A stretch of DNA of 64,000 nt. Origin: CAZDBA01 sp965224765 (lineage in GTDB: Bacteria > Planctomycetota > Planctomycetia > Pirellulales > Pirellulaceae). Below are positions 19,218 to 29,019 of this stretch, piece after piece (the stretch's first letter is position 1; the number at the start of each line of letters is the position of its first letter). Under the pieces are notes generated by a model. The model did not search any database. It had not been told where the DNA came from and saw only the letters and a program-made list of their open reading frames with translations. The DNA lies in NCBI GenBank assembly GCA_965224765.1, contig CBDDAC010000021.1, positions 53,812 to 117,811 on the forward strand, given 5' to 3'. The position numbers were made by a program, and so were the translations under genes.

Positions 19218-20976
19218 TCTTTTCCTTCGTCCTTAGAAGGCAAATTCAACTTTTCCCGGAGACCTTCCATATCAATACTCGACAACACGGTAATGAACTC
19301 CGAATCAACTTCACCATTGAGATCAATAAAAAGAAAATTGGGAAAGGCAGTAAACTCAAAGAACTCCATCGAATCCGATGACAGCTTTTCCGGAAGAAAG
19401 ACATGATGCCCTGGCACTCCCATTTGCGTAACGGTCTGCATCCAGGTTTCGTACTCCGATTCAAAGCACAGATAAACAACTTCGACCGGCAATTCTGCCA
19501 ATTTATCTTTGACGGCCGCGCTGTTTTTCATATCTTCGATGCAAGAGCCACATGAGGTGGCCCACATATCAAGAATAATCGCTTTGCCAGGAAACGACTT
19601 CCGCAGGGCGACCGCCAACTCTTTGGAACTTTTGTGATTGGCATAGTACAACTTAGCCCCCTCATCGGTTGTCAGCATCAACGCCCCCAACTCCACCGAA
19701 TTTTCCACACCAGAAAATGCATTCTCCAGTTTCGACTTGTTGGCCTGATCTCTGGCAAACTCAGCCTCCATGCAACTCCGGCACCACCCGGGATTCATCT
19801 GGGAAAGAGCCAAATCGACAAACTCCTCCTTGGACCACCCGCCTCGTTGCCCAGCTCCCATCAACATCATCACGCCACGTTTGCTGGCCGGAACACGCTC
19901 GAATCGATTGGCAAAACAAGCCAAACGCGCCCGTTGAAATGCCGCCGTATTGGCGACCATAAATTTTTGACCGCCCCGCTTGAAAAGTTCTTTGTCGTAA
20001 TCACGACCACTGCGTGCATCCACAAAACACTTGACATACGCTTCAAATTCGTCACGATCTTCGTCGACAATCTTTCCCTCCAACGCCTTAACCACATAAT
20101 CGTGAAGCTCGGCAGTCAGCGGTTGTCCCAAACAAAGAACAAAATTGTGGTAGTAGGAAACGCTAGAGGAACTCAGCATGACCGGTTGATGAGAGATACA
20201 TTCCTGCCAAACATCTTCTGGGATCTCACGACCGACAAATCCGATCAAAAGATCACGGTAGTAGGAATTTAGACTTTCCTCTTCCAGCATCCAGGCAAAC
20301 TCTTGAACCGTTTCTGGTTGATTCGCAAGAAACTCTTCGTTTCGTTTGCGGCCTTTTTCCAGGATGTCCTTCAAAACAACAATGAATTCGTCGGGGGGAA
20401 GTTTCTGCATCCGATTGGCTTCAAAAACACGGTCACGAGATTCCAGTATGGCTTCCATCGATGAAATACGATACTCACAAAGAAACTGATTCATCGCAGC
20501 ATCTTTGCCCGAATACTTCACCCCGTCGCCCAGGCCTACCTGCACAGGATTTGCTTTCAACTTTTCCCAGTCAAGCTCCAAGTGCATTCCGTCTCTGACG
20601 ATAAGTCCTGTGGCATAGTAATCACCAACTCGAAGATAAATGTCCTGATAGGGAATCGGCGATTCCAAGGGAATTCGAAATCTCCCATCATTCGTCACCT
20701 CAATCGTTCTCGACCGCGAATGCCGATAGGGCGTCGTCAAAACACATTGAACGGTGATCAATTCCAAGTTTTCCCCCGCTTTGCCGGTCACCTGGCCAGT
20801 GACAACCATTTCCTTTGATTCGTTCTAAAATACTCATTGATTTTTTCAGACTCGAGTGCGATGCGTTCCTGCGCGACAATGGTCATACCAGATTGAAATT
20901 CAGCAAGGCATTGAATCGTTAAAACAAACGACGCCAAGACAACGATACTCCGATAGCATTTCTTGATTCGATCCAT
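19214..20976 (-). CDS. Exported TlpA/AhpC-TSA-like thioredoxin-fold protein, probable frameshift near its N-terminus
   Basis: The long frame starting near 20809 encodes an N-terminal beta domain (VTGQVTGKAGENLELITVQC), a helical middle, and a C-terminal thioredoxin fold with AIILDMWATSCGSCIEDMK (CxxC) and a cis-Pro region TAFPNFLFIDLNGEV. It lacks a signal. A second frame beginning at the ATG 20976 supplies one (IVVLASFVLTIQCLAEFQSG) and ends within the long frame, so one missing base near 20810-20830 would join them. Alternatively the long frame starts at 20809 with AAAGGA very close to the ATG. Likely a periplasmic or membrane-tethered thiol reductase, in an operon with padR and the ABC genes. 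Confidence 0.7.
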
Positions 20977-21200
20977 TGTTGTTCTCCCTGCTAAGCCAGC
21001 TCGGACTTCTCAGATTCTCTGAAACTATTTCGTCAGCGACGCGGCAACATCACCTGCATACCAAGTATGTATACTGAGTATGCAACTGCAAGTCCAGTAG
21101 AAATTTGAATTAATTCGCTTCAGAGAAAGCAAATCCCTACATTAACATTTTCACGAGACGAAGCAGGAAACGTCTCATCGTTTGGCGGAGGAGGAATGAC
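20977..21200 (-). promoter_or_regulatory. Promoter/operator region of the thioredoxin-PadR-ABC operon
   Basis: The stretch upstream of 20976 contains AAGTATGTATACTGAGTATGCA (21063-21084), with two AGTATG repeats overlapping a GTATAC dyad. This kind of short AT-rich symmetric site is bound by PadR proteins. Assignment to the PadR encoded in the operon is inference from proximity. The remaining bases 21200-21620 show no gene. Confidence 0.35.
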
Positions 21201-21624
21201 AGCAAAAAAAACGTGAAACCAAAACATCAAGGCAATCGATCTGACATCATAGACCGAGCTTCATTGGAAAAGGATCCCCGCACTATTGCCAATCGCAAGA
21301 AACGAACGGAAAATATGAACCGCGATGGGATCCTGGTCGAACGTGCTCCGATGCGTGACGAATAAATCCCGCCGCATTCTCACATGCAAGACGACATGCC
21401 GTCTCTGTCTGAGCTCAACACACAATCAACTCGTCTGAGCCTCAACCGCGGGAACACTAGCTGAACGCCAGTTCGGTAAGTTTTCCCACTTCATTATTGA
21501 CAATCTCGTGGGAGTTTTCATGAATCGATCGACGCGACAAAAGATCGACTTGACCATTCTGTAGCAATAGCTACAATCCACAACCGTAGCAATGGCTACT
21601 TGTTGATCTTGTGCGGAGTGGGAC

Positions 21625-22701
21625 ATGAATAATCAAAGAAAAGCGTTCACATTGGTCGAATTGTTGGTCGTTATTGCCATCATCGGGATTTTGATCGGCA
21701 TGCTGTTGCCGGCAGTGCAACAAGTCCGAGAGGCTGCCAGGCGTACAAGCTGTGCTAACAAGATGAGGCAACTGGGACTGGCACTACAAAATTACGAGGG
21801 AGCCTTCAGACATTTCCCTCCAGGCTACACATCCACCCCGACTGATGATGGAAGTGTTGCAAGTGGAGTCTTTATCGACTCGACGACTTGGGATGCCGCT
21901 CCTGGTTGGGGCTGGAGTGCTCATCTACTTCCATTCCTCGAAGGCAACACGCTACGAGACGGATTGAATTTTGACATCCCTATCTGGGATTCCTCCCATC
22001 GCGAACTGATCCAACATCAACTGCCGATTTTCCTTTGCCCCTCTTCCTCGGGCGATGACCAACCCTTCACCGTAGTCGACCTCACTGGAGCCCCCTTTTC
22101 CCCTAACGGAAACGCCCCGCTCGTTCTTGGCCGCTCCAACTATGTGGCCAGCCACGGTCAGGAGTCTGCATGGGGTCCAGAGGCAGGAGCAAATATATCC
22201 GGTAGCGTTTTCACCAACATTTACACCAGCCAGACAACAAGCGTCGACATCTATGGTGATGTGAGCAAAGTCGCCGATGGACCGTTTTATCGAAACTCAA
22301 AAACCCGCATGTCAGAAATTTCTGACGGAACAACAAACACCATTTTTCTTGGCGAGCATTCATCGCGACTTAGTGACAAGACTTGGGTCGGTGTCATCCC
22401 CGGCGCGGCAATCCACCCAAGATTTACTTCGCCTGAAAATGGGCCCGACGGCGCTGCGACCATGGTTTTGGTCCACATGGGACCCTCCGGTGGTGAATTG
22501 GACATCACGGGCTTTCCGATTATTCACCCGATCAACTTTCCGACATTCCATGTTGGCCAAATGTACTCGGAACACCCGGGAGGCGGGAACATCTGCATGG
22601 GTGATGGATCCGTTCTGTTCTTTTCCGAAACAATCAACCTGATCACCTATGCGGAACTCAGTAGCATGAACGAGGGTGAAGTTCCCGGAGAATGGCAGTG
22701 A
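21625..22701 (+). CDS. DUF1559 protein with prepilin-type N-terminal methylation motif
   Basis: 358 residues. KAFTLVELLVVIAIIGILIGMLLPAVQQVREAARR is the prepilin/pseudopilin cleavage-methylation motif plus the planctomycete extension, followed by CANKMRQLGLALQNYEGAFRHFPPGY. The C-terminus has GGGNICMGDGSVLFFSETIN, the H-X9-DG region typical of DUF1559. These proteins are massively expanded in planctomycetes and may form pseudopilus-like surface structures. The stop overlaps the next gene by 10 bases. Confidence 0.95.
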   Translation: MNNQRKAFTLVELLVVIAIIGILIGMLLPAVQQVREAARRTSCANKMRQLGLALQNYEGAFRHFPPGYTSTPTDDGSVASGVFIDSTTWDAAPGWGWSAHLLPFLEGNTLRDGLNFDIPIWDSSHRELIQHQLPIFLCPSSSGDDQPFTVVDLTGAPFSPNGNAPLVLGRSNYVASHGQESAWGPEAGANISGSVFTNIYTSQTTSVDIYGDVSKVADGPFYRNSKTRMSEISDGTTNTIFLGEHSSRLSDKTWVGVIPGAAIHPRFTSPENGPDGAATMVLVHMGPSGGELDITGFPIIHPINFPTFHVGQMYSEHPGGGNICMGDGSVLFFSETINLITYAELSSMNEGEVPGEWQ

Positions 22702-23036
22702 AATCTAAACCCCAAGTTAAACAAACACTACTGATCCTGATCGCGGTTACCCTTACCGCGGCAACCGTTTATTTTTTTTGCAGTCAAGGTTACGGCAAAG
22801 TCAGCCGTCGCACATACGATATGGCAACCGCAATCTATGGCGCCTGTCTGGCAAAAAGTGAAATCCGTGTGGACAAAATTCAACGGTTGCTTTCAGACGA
22901 CGATACCGATTCACCGGAAATATCACCTCGCGAGCGGAAATGGATCGACAACATTATCCGCAAGGCAAAAAACGGAAATTGGGAATCCGCCGCAAAGGCA
23001 GCAAAGCAAATCATGGAGGATCAAGTCGAGCGGTAA
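22692..23036 (+). CDS. Small membrane-anchored protein after DUF1559 gene
   Basis: 114 residues with one N-terminal transmembrane segment (TLLILIAVTLTAATVYFFC) and a charged helical tail. It starts inside the DUF1559 gene (ATGGCAGTG at 22692), so the two are translationally coupled. Genes like this commonly follow DUF1559 genes in planctomycetes; function unknown. Confidence 0.7.
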   Translation: MAVKSKPQVKQTLLILIAVTLTAATVYFFCSQGYGKVSRRTYDMATAIYGACLAKSEIRVDKIQRLLSDDDTDSPEISPRERKWIDNIIRKAKNGNWESAAKAAKQIMEDQVER

Positions 23037-23437
23037 CTCAAGCAATTTTTCGCTGACACCAATTTGGGGGCGATTCTCACTCCCATTTGGTTTCGACTTG
23101 CCCGCTTCATTATTTTTCAAAGCTAACTGCTCAGAATAAAGAAATTGCCAGAAAAGAATCTCTACCTGGATGATAAATGAAAAGTTTTGGTACAATCGGA
23201 GGGATTGCTGCCTGAACAGTTCAGGCATTAAACCAAATGGAATTTACCGACTGTTCTTTCTTCCATTTGCTGGAATGATTTTTGCAATTGCGAATGTCCA
23301 TCTGACTTTGCCCAGCTCTTCCGTTCGAGCGCATGCAGCAGACAGGTTGAACAATACCTTGTCAAACGGCGCGTTGATTCCACGAAATGGGCCGAGAAAT
23401 TCGAAGTAGCAACTGTTGCACGAGGGGAATGATCGGA

Positions 23438-24556
23438 ATGACTGAAATTGCCAACAATATCCAACTGGGTGAATTTTGTCTTCCCAGCGCGGACTTGAAT
23501 CAAGACCTCCCCTTTTTTACCAAGCAACTTGGCTTTCGCTTGGAAGAAATCTTTCCGGCCGATGATCCGGCGGTCGCAGTGCTCTCCGGTCATGGCGTAC
23601 GAATAAGGCTGGAACGCGGTTCCCAGTGCGATCCCGGTACACTCCGTCTTCGCTGCCAAAATCCAACGGCCTTTGCCGATGGGCAAGTGGAGCTGCTTGC
23701 CCCCAATGGGACGAAAATTGTAATCGTGGAGGCCAATCCGCAACTGAAAATTCCCGGAACACAGCACAGCTTTCTGGTTCGCCGCTTGAAAGACAAACAG
23801 CCCTGGATCATTGGCCGAGCTGGAATGCACTATCGCGACCTGATCCCCGAGCGATTGGGCGGCAGTATTATCGCCTCCCACATTCGTATCCCAGACGGAG
23901 GCCCCGTCCCCGATATGGTCCACTATCACACGGTCGGTTTTCAGCTGATTTTTTGCTATCGCGGATGGGTAAAGCTGGTCTACGAAGATCAAGGCCCACC
24001 CTTTTTGCTGAAAGCTGGCGATTGCGTTACCCAGCCTCCAAAAATCCGTCATCGCGTCCTCGAAGCGTCTGACAATGTCGAAGTCATTGAGATCGGAGTG
24101 CCCGCCGAGCATATCACCACCATCGATCACAAACTCGACTTGCCTAACGATACCATCAACCCCAAACGTGACTTTGAGGGACAGACCTTTTGCCACAACG
24201 AAGTCGCCCAAGCTAAATGGACCCCCTGGCGAATGAAGGGTTTTGAGATGCGCGAAACGGGTATTGGGTCCGCGACAGCCAATATCGCTTCCGTCCAGGT
24301 GGCGCGTCCGCAGCGCGGCGTCAAGCAATCGTCCGTAACGAGCCATCAATCGGATATACTGTTTGGCTTCGTCATGGAAGGTTCGATGACACTTCATGGG
24401 GACGGCGAGGAGCCGCACTCACTTGAAATCGGTGATGCTTTTGTTATTCCGCCAGATATGAAAACGGCCTTTCGCGATTGCTCCGAAGATCTGGAGATAC
24501 TAGAAGTCTCTTTGCCAGCGCAATTTAAAACGAGCGTTCACTCCGAGTGCGACTAG
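23438..24556 (+). CDS. Bicupin protein with N-terminal glyoxalase-like region
   Basis: 372 residues from the ATG at 23438, chosen because GAGGGG lies 11 bases upstream (an ATG at 23429 is too close). Residues 1-90 look like a VOC fold (LGEFCLPSADLNQDLPFFTKQLGFRLEEIF). Two cupin cores follow: DMVHYHTVGFQLIFCYRGWVKLVYEDQ...KAGDCVTQPPKIRHRV, and SDILFGFVMEGSMTLHGDGEE...EIGDAFVIPPDMK. Probably a metal-dependent dioxygenase or isomerase; substrate unknown. Bases 23037-23437 hold no clear gene. Confidence 0.7.
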   Translation: MTEIANNIQLGEFCLPSADLNQDLPFFTKQLGFRLEEIFPADDPAVAVLSGHGVRIRLERGSQCDPGTLRLRCQNPTAFADGQVELLAPNGTKIVIVEANPQLKIPGTQHSFLVRRLKDKQPWIIGRAGMHYRDLIPERLGGSIIASHIRIPDGGPVPDMVHYHTVGFQLIFCYRGWVKLVYEDQGPPFLLKAGDCVTQPPKIRHRVLEASDNVEVIEIGVPAEHITTIDHKLDLPNDTINPKRDFEGQTFCHNEVAQAKWTPWRMKGFEMRETGIGSATANIASVQVARPQRGVKQSSVTSHQSDILFGFVMEGSMTLHGDGEEPHSLEIGDAFVIPPDMKTAFRDCSEDLEILEVSLPAQFKTSVHSECD

Positions 24557-24684
24557 CCATTGGCGACAACCTAAATCACTGCCACCGGGCTCCGCTCGTA
24601 GGATCCACAGTTGCCGAAGGGCTCGCCGCCAGAGCATCATCGTCGGCAGTCCAAGGAGTTACCACAGAGCGACTGTGTCGCATG

Positions 24685-25635
24685 TCAAGTTTCCAGAGCC
24701 TGATTTGCCACCGAATTTTTTGATTGTTTTATCAAAGTGTTGAGTCGTACGAGCATTTTCCTTGCACATGCGATAATTGCGACCTTGTAGGATTTTCCTT
24801 TTTCTCGCAGTCGATTGTAAAACTGACTGATTACCGGGCACCACCTGACAGCGGTTCTTGCAGCCATGTACATGGCTTTTCGCACGATTGCCCGTCCACC
24901 ATAGATGCTTCTCTTTCCTTTCCAATTTCCTGACTCATTGGCGTGAGGAGCAAGTCCTGCCAGAGCCGCAATACTTTGCCGAGTGAGTTGCCCCAGTTCC
25001 GGCAGGTTAGCCAGTAGAATGTTTGTGGTTATCTCACCAATGCCCTTTTGTTTCTGCATGATTTCCGACTTTCGTTGGAGTTCGGCATCTTACTCGCGAA
25101 ACACTTTTATCTTGGCGTCGAGTTCTTTTTCCAACTGCTCGAGTCTTTGAACGCTTTGCTCAATCTGTTGAATGACCCATGAGGCGGTTGCTTTTTCCAG
25201 ACGATTGGTTTCACGCACTCGATCTTCAACAATTTGTTGCCTTCGATCACAAAGGGCACGCATTTCGCTCACGTTTTTTGGGGTTTTGGGAGTTGCCTTG
25301 GGTTGAGTAGCTTCACCAAATCGAGCAATGACCGTTGCGTCGATCTGATCCGTCTTTGCTAGGACTTTCAGGCTCTTGGCAAAGTGGCGCACACAACCAG
25401 GCTGTGCGACATGAACGTCAATGCCGGCATCTTGAAGGGCTTCGCAAAGGCTCCTTTCATAGCCACCAGAGGCTTCGACAATAACCAAGGTCGAATCATG
25501 CTCGCTGATCAATTTGATGAGCTCCTGATGTCCCTGGCTTGAATTGCTGAATTCCTTGAGAAACTTTTTTGAGTTTCCTAGATGTAGTTTGCTTTTCGAA
25601 ACGTCAATTCCGAGATATGTTTTATACGTCTTCAT
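24685..25635 (-). pseudogene. IS110-family transposase with internal stop
   Basis: From the ATG at 25635: YLGIDVSKSKLHL, VIVEASGGYERSL and AKTDQIDATVIARFG are the DEDD RuvC-like motifs of IS110 transposases. After an in-frame TAA at 25090-25092 the same frame continues with GIGEITTNILLANLPELGQLTRQSIAALAGLAPHANESG...GRAIVRKAMYMAA, the C-terminal Transposase_20 domain containing the catalytic Ser region. One nonsense codon therefore separates the two halves. Likely inactive unless suppressed. Confidence 0.9.
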
Positions 25636-25860
25636 AAGTCTCCCTGCCTTGCATAAACGAGCTCCGACTTGTCGTGCTCTGGCGACTGTTCGGGATGACC
25701 CAAAAGATGAGAGAATGTGTTCCCAGCTCCGTGACGATCTCAATAAAGGATTTGGACTCAGAACGAACTCCATTCTCCCAAGAGACGCTTTGCAGAGCGT
25801 CTCTTATTTTTTGGGTCGCCAAAGTGGCTACCACGATTTGAGCAAAAATTCAGTGACAAA
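25636..25860 (-). mobile_element. IS110 left-end non-coding region (candidate bridge-RNA locus)
   Basis: Non-coding sequence immediately upstream of the IS110 transposase, where IS110 elements encode their bridge RNA. It contains a strong hairpin, AGAGACGCTTTGCAGAGCGTCTCT (about 25782-25805, minus- or plus-strand symmetrical). The precise IS ends and RNA limits are not determined here. IS110 left ends normally lack terminal inverted repeats. Confidence 0.4.
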
Positions 25861-25984
25861 TCAGCTACTGCAAACTTACAAGGTCTCAGAGGTACACGGA
25901 GTTCGATGGTCGCCGTATCACCACAATTCAAATAGAACCCAACATGTGTTGGCATGCACAGGTCAGGCAAAACAGTAGGGAAAC

Positions 25985-26100
25985 ACTTACTTCACTCTGT
26001 GAACCTCCGTGCACTCCGTGGTAATTTCCTTCCTATTTGGCGACAGCTTCCTGCGTCCTAAGCGATGCCACAGAATCCACAAAGATTCACCGAGATTGAA
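25985..26100. repeat. Dispersed CTCTGTG/CTCCGTGG repeat
   Basis: CACTCTGTGAACCTCCGTGCACTCCGTGGTAATTTCC matches the core of the units at 11421-12170. It is a host-dispersed repeat. The flanking 26100-26470 shows no gene. Confidence 0.6.
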
Positions 26101-26469
26101 AGTCGCAGCCCATCTGAAATTCAAACCCGCTTGGTCCAAGTCGATATTGGCAATGCGATCAAGACATCTGTCAACATTTCCAAATGTCATCGCCTAATAA
26201 GACAAGTCAAAATGCAACCCGTTTCACAGAAACGATACGGATTGAACCGGTAGCGTCTGGATCGAAAATTTGCGTCGACCATAAATCATTATTCAAGAAA
26301 ACTTAGGACATTGACTAGTGAGAACTTTGATCCTTGCATTCGTAATCTGCTTCTCCAACACACTACTAATCGTTGTCCAAGACTCATTGGGGTTCTCATT
26401 GAGCAAAGAAATCAGCAACCTCAAAACGCACAAAAACGCAGGGGCTTGAGACCAAAAGGAATACAAAGT

Positions 26470-26971
26470 TGGGACACTGGCAACCGAAGCTTATGATCAA
26501 CTACCGGAGAAAGACTTCCCTGCTGCTCTCGAACCACTCGATGAATACGATGCGAACAAAACCAAGTCGCATGTTGAGGGCTTTCAGATCTCGGACTCAC
26601 TCACGATGTTTGAGCATCGAGCAAAATGCCTGTTGGGGCTCGAAAGATTTGATGAAGCGATCGAGGTGGGAAAGCAAATCGTCGCATGGAGCCAGCACCG
26701 CAGCGGGCAAGATCCTCCTGGCTGCCAGCAAATACGAGCAAGCCATCACAAGCTATCTTGGCGAATCATCATCGCGTCTCCACATTTGAAAAACCTTGAT
26801 CGTCCTGACGAACTCGCTATCGCTCGCAAGCGTTTGAGCGAACTCGATGCCGCTGAGCAACGAAACGAAGACAACACAAGTAGCCGATGCGGGCAATCGT
26901 TTAAGGCAACTTTTTCGCTGCCTGGAATTGGAATTCTGGACATGGCTTGCCTAGCCCGGCAATTTTGCTAA
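26470..26971 (+). pseudogene. Degraded TPR-like or hypothetical gene fragment
   Basis: One frame from ~26490 reads AYDQLPEKDFPAALEPLDEYDAN...FEHRAKCLLGLERFDEAIEVGKQIV, like TPR helices. It has no convincing start, and the sense is lost after about 26700 before a charged helical tail. Probably the decayed remnant of a host gene beside the tRNA integration hot spot. Confidence 0.35.
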
Positions 26972-27103
26972 ACTTCCCCGATGTCACGGCGACATTTGGT
27001 TTGAAAATCGGGTTCTGCGGTTGCAAAATCCAGTACAGATATTCAAATAGTCGTCTGAATCGAGCGAAGAAACGTTCCTCGATTTGACACGGTAAAAAGC
27101 GCA

Positions 27104-27192
27104 GGACGGATGGCTGAGTCTGGTCGAAGGCACCGGTTTTGAAAACCGGCGTAGGGGTAACTCTACCGGGGGTTCGAATCCCTCTCCGTCCG
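27104..27192 (+). tRNA. tRNA-Ser (UGA anticodon)
   Basis: GGACGGA pairs with TCCGTCC (discriminator G at 27192). The anticodon stem CCGGT/ACCGG encloses the loop TTTGAAA with anticodon TGA at 27140-27142. A long variable arm (GTAGGGGTAACTCTAC) is typical of Ser tRNAs, and the T arm GGGGGTTCGAATCCC is intact. CCA is not encoded. Its 3' half is the insertion target for the elements downstream. Confidence 0.97.
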
Positions 27193-27194
27193 CT
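27138..27194 (+). repeat. att site 1 (3' half of tRNA-Ser, left end of element A)
   Basis: The 57-bp segment from the anticodon loop to just past the tRNA end recurs identically at 32580-32636 and with a changed variable arm at 63711-63766. Direct repeats of a tRNA 3' end with an integrase beside them are diagnostic att sites. Confidence 0.92.
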
Positions 27195-27239
27195 TTTTTG
27201 CAGGGTTTCATGGCAGTTTCTTGCCTCGCGTTAGCTCAG

Positions 27240-27258
27240 TGATACTATTGTGATACTA
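27240..27258 (+). promoter_or_regulatory. Paired direct repeats TGATACTA (integrase A arm sites, left)
   Basis: TGATACTA at 27240-27247 and 27251-27258, 11 bp apart, between att and int. A matching TGATACTA at 32477-32484 plus a degenerate copy (TGGTACGTA at 32489) lies near the right end of element A. Functional assignment is inference. Confidence 0.55.
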
Positions 27259-27281
27259 ATCAATAGGCTGAGGACACGAAT

Positions 27282-28271
27282 ATGTCGCGTAAGAATGAAC
27301 CGTGGTACTGGGAAGCAAGAGACTGCTGGTACGTTAATATCAACGGTAAACGAGTAAAGCTTTCAAGGGATAAGAATGACGCCCTTGAGAAGTTTTACCG
27401 TCTCAAAACAGAGAATCCAACGCTTGGAATGGAGTCTCTTCTCGTCGTTATGGATGAAATGATTGAATGGACCCGAAAGAACCGGTCTGCCGGTACGTTC
27501 CGGTTCTACCATGAGCATGCTCAACAGTTCACTGGCTGGCTCAAGGCAAACAAGATTGTTGACATCGCTGTAGGCGAACTGACCGTTGATACCTTTGAAT
27601 CGTACCTTGAAGAAAGTTCTCCCGGTCGCCGAAACGGTGCGGTGCAAATGATCAAACGGGTTTACAACTGGGCAAACAAAAGAGGGCGAATTAAAGTCAA
27701 TCCAATCATGGCTCTCGAAAAACCGCCAGCGGGTCGCCGAAAAAACTACATCACCAATGCTGTTTTCAAGCAGATGTTGAAACATTGCGATGAGAAGCTT
27801 TCTGACCTCATGGAATTCATGTGGGAAACCGGATGCAGACCGCAAGAGGCGTGGAAACTAACCGCTGAACACATTCAAGGACAATACAAACGCCTCGCGA
27901 TTCCCATTGAACAAACAAAACGGAAAAAAGAAGAACGGCACATTTACTGCACCGTCCGAGCTTGGGCAATTATCCAAAAACTCAAAAACTCCAGTGGGTT
28001 TCTATTCGCGAACCAAGCCGAAACTCAATGGAACAAAGACAATGTTGGCAAACGTATGGATAACTTGAAAGCCCACATCGGAAAACGCTACGCCCTCTAT
28101 GACATTCGACACACTTGGATTACCAACAAGGTAAAAGCTGGCATGGATATTCACATGATTGCCAAGCTGGCCGGAACCTCAATTGCAATGATTGAAAAGC
28201 ACTACGACAAGTCTGATGAGGACGCAATGTTTATGTTGAGCACGCTACGAAGCTCGAAGAAGGCTGGTTAG
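27282..28271 (+). CDS. int: Tyrosine recombinase/integrase of element A
   Basis: 329 residues. The N-terminus KPWYWEARDC-like pattern (here EPWYWEARDCWYVNINGKRVKLS) is an AP2-like arm-binding motif, followed by a SAM-like core domain. The catalytic domain has Arg in WETGCRPQEAWKL, a box YDIRHTWITNK and nucleophile Tyr in IEKHYDK. The HxxR histidine is Tyr (YDIR), and LAGTS replaces LGHSS, as also in the integrase of element B. It would recombine the tRNA-Ser att site. The start codon follows GAGGACACGAAT. Confidence 0.95.
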   Translation: MSRKNEPWYWEARDCWYVNINGKRVKLSRDKNDALEKFYRLKTENPTLGMESLLVVMDEMIEWTRKNRSAGTFRFYHEHAQQFTGWLKANKIVDIAVGELTVDTFESYLEESSPGRRNGAVQMIKRVYNWANKRGRIKVNPIMALEKPPAGRRKNYITNAVFKQMLKHCDEKLSDLMEFMWETGCRPQEAWKLTAEHIQGQYKRLAIPIEQTKRKKEERHIYCTVRAWAIIQKLKNSSGFLFANQAETQWNKDNVGKRMDNLKAHIGKRYALYDIRHTWITNKVKAGMDIHMIAKLAGTSIAMIEKHYDKSDEDAMFMLSTLRSSKKAG

Positions 28272-28274
28272 TTC

Positions 28275-28375
28275 AGTCCGCAACTTGTTGATTGTACGCC
28301 GCAGCGTCAAGGTAGTCCTCCGTTTCACTTCGGCTCCACCTTGACACTGGGCGGTTTCACAAGTGTTCGCGGACT
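28275..28375 (+). ncRNA. ~101-nt imperfect palindrome after int (structured RNA or ssDNA element), copy A
   Basis: Nested arms: AGTCCGC (28275) with GCGGACT (28369); ACTTGT with ACAAGT; CGCC with GGCG; CAG with CTG; GTCAAGGT with ACCTTGAC; CCG with CGG in the tip. The copy in element B keeps every arm; one change there (ACAAGT to ACGAGT) only turns a U-A pair into a U-G wobble. This supports a selected fold. Whether it acts as RNA or as a single-strand origin is unknown. Confidence 0.6.
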
Positions 28376-28411
28376 AATCTTCCGTGGCGATTTATTTTTT
28401 CCCTCTTTGAT

Positions 28412-28660
28412 ATGCCTCGCAGCCCACCGAAGTCGTTTTACTTCAACAAATTTATTTCATTTCCAATTTCATTCATGTTTCCAATTCCCCTCGATAACCC
28501 ATCGAGAGCAAACAATTTTCAACTCCGTCAACATCAGTTGATTTACAATTCTATTCTTGGGCGGCAATCCAAAAGCGATTGCTGTCACGCAGAAGTAACG
28601 ACCTACGCGACGAAGGACGTTTGCTCCTGCTGTCTCAAGCGATGTGAGCTTGAACAGTAA
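28412..28660 (+). CDS. Small zinc-ribbon protein downstream of integrase, copy A
   Basis: 82 codons ending SKSDCCHAEVTTYATKDVCSCCLKRCELEQ. The CCxA...Y/V-C-x-x-C-x-x-x-C spacing is a zinc-ribbon pattern seen in small phage and plasmid proteins. Between copies A and B, about half of the differences are third-position silent and the rest are mostly conservative (Y/F, N/D), supporting coding. The start is uncertain; the real protein may begin later, near the zinc ribbon. It is followed by a strong terminator. Confidence 0.5.
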   Translation: MPRSPPKSFYFNKFISFPISFMFPIPLDNPSRANNFQLRQHQLIYNSILGRQSKSDCCHAEVTTYATKDVCSCCLKRCELEQ

Positions 28661-28666
28661 CTCGAT

Positions 28667-28694
28667 AGCCCTGACTTCGGTTGGGGCTTTTTTT
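28667..28694 (+). terminator. Rho-independent terminator, copy A
   Basis: AGCCCTGACTTCGGTTGGGGCT, a hairpin with a TTCG tetraloop, followed by a run of T. Ends the int-downstream transcription unit. Confidence 0.8.
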
Positions 28695-28930
28695 GTGCAA
28701 ACAGAGTACCACCAATCTTGACTGCAAAGCAAACAGATCCAATTCACACAAATGCACACGGTTGGTCAGCAACACAACAAAAAAACAATTTGTCAAATCA
28801 GTCGCTATCGGTCTGTTGCCCCCTCCGCCAAGGAGAACTTTTGTGAGTTCAAATTTGACAAAGTTATCATCAAACAAACTTATTCGAAAAAGAATAAAAG
28901 TAGTTGCCTGCACATAGTTAATTAGCAAAT

Positions 28931-28997
28931 ACAAAAAGCCAAGACGTCAAAGACTTTCCGGCAAGAAAGCAACTCTGAAGCACTTGGACTTGAAGTA
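28931..28997 (+). pseudogene. Fossil 3' end of an excisionase gene
   Basis: AAAAAGCCAAGACGTCAAAGACTTTCCGGCAAGAAAGCAACTCTGAAGCACTTGGACTT-type sequence is nearly identical to the last ~60 bases of the two intact xis genes (32325-32385 and 61868-61929). No upstream coding part remains. A terminator-like stem (AAAAGCTCTCCT/GGAGGGCTTTT) follows at about 29009-29036. It marks a past element fusion or deletion. Confidence 0.7.
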
Positions 28998-29019
28998 AGT
29001 AGTTTACCAAAAGCTCTCC

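Noticed and set aside
23228..24418. 396-codon minus-strand frame
   Set aside because: Antisense to the bicupin gene, whose cupin motifs are clear; the opposite frame has no recognisable features.
27104..27192. Selenocysteine tRNA, considered because of the UGA-containing gene at 1772
   Set aside because: The anticodon is TGA (decodes UCA), the acceptor stem is 7 bp and the T arm is ordinary; it is tRNA-Ser.
26984..27211. Minus-strand frame with DGEGFEPPVELPLRRFSKPVPSTRLSHPS
   Set aside because: This is the well-known spurious translation opposite a Ser tRNA; the tRNA on the plus strand explains it. The same applies to the frame at 32605-32832 over att site 2.
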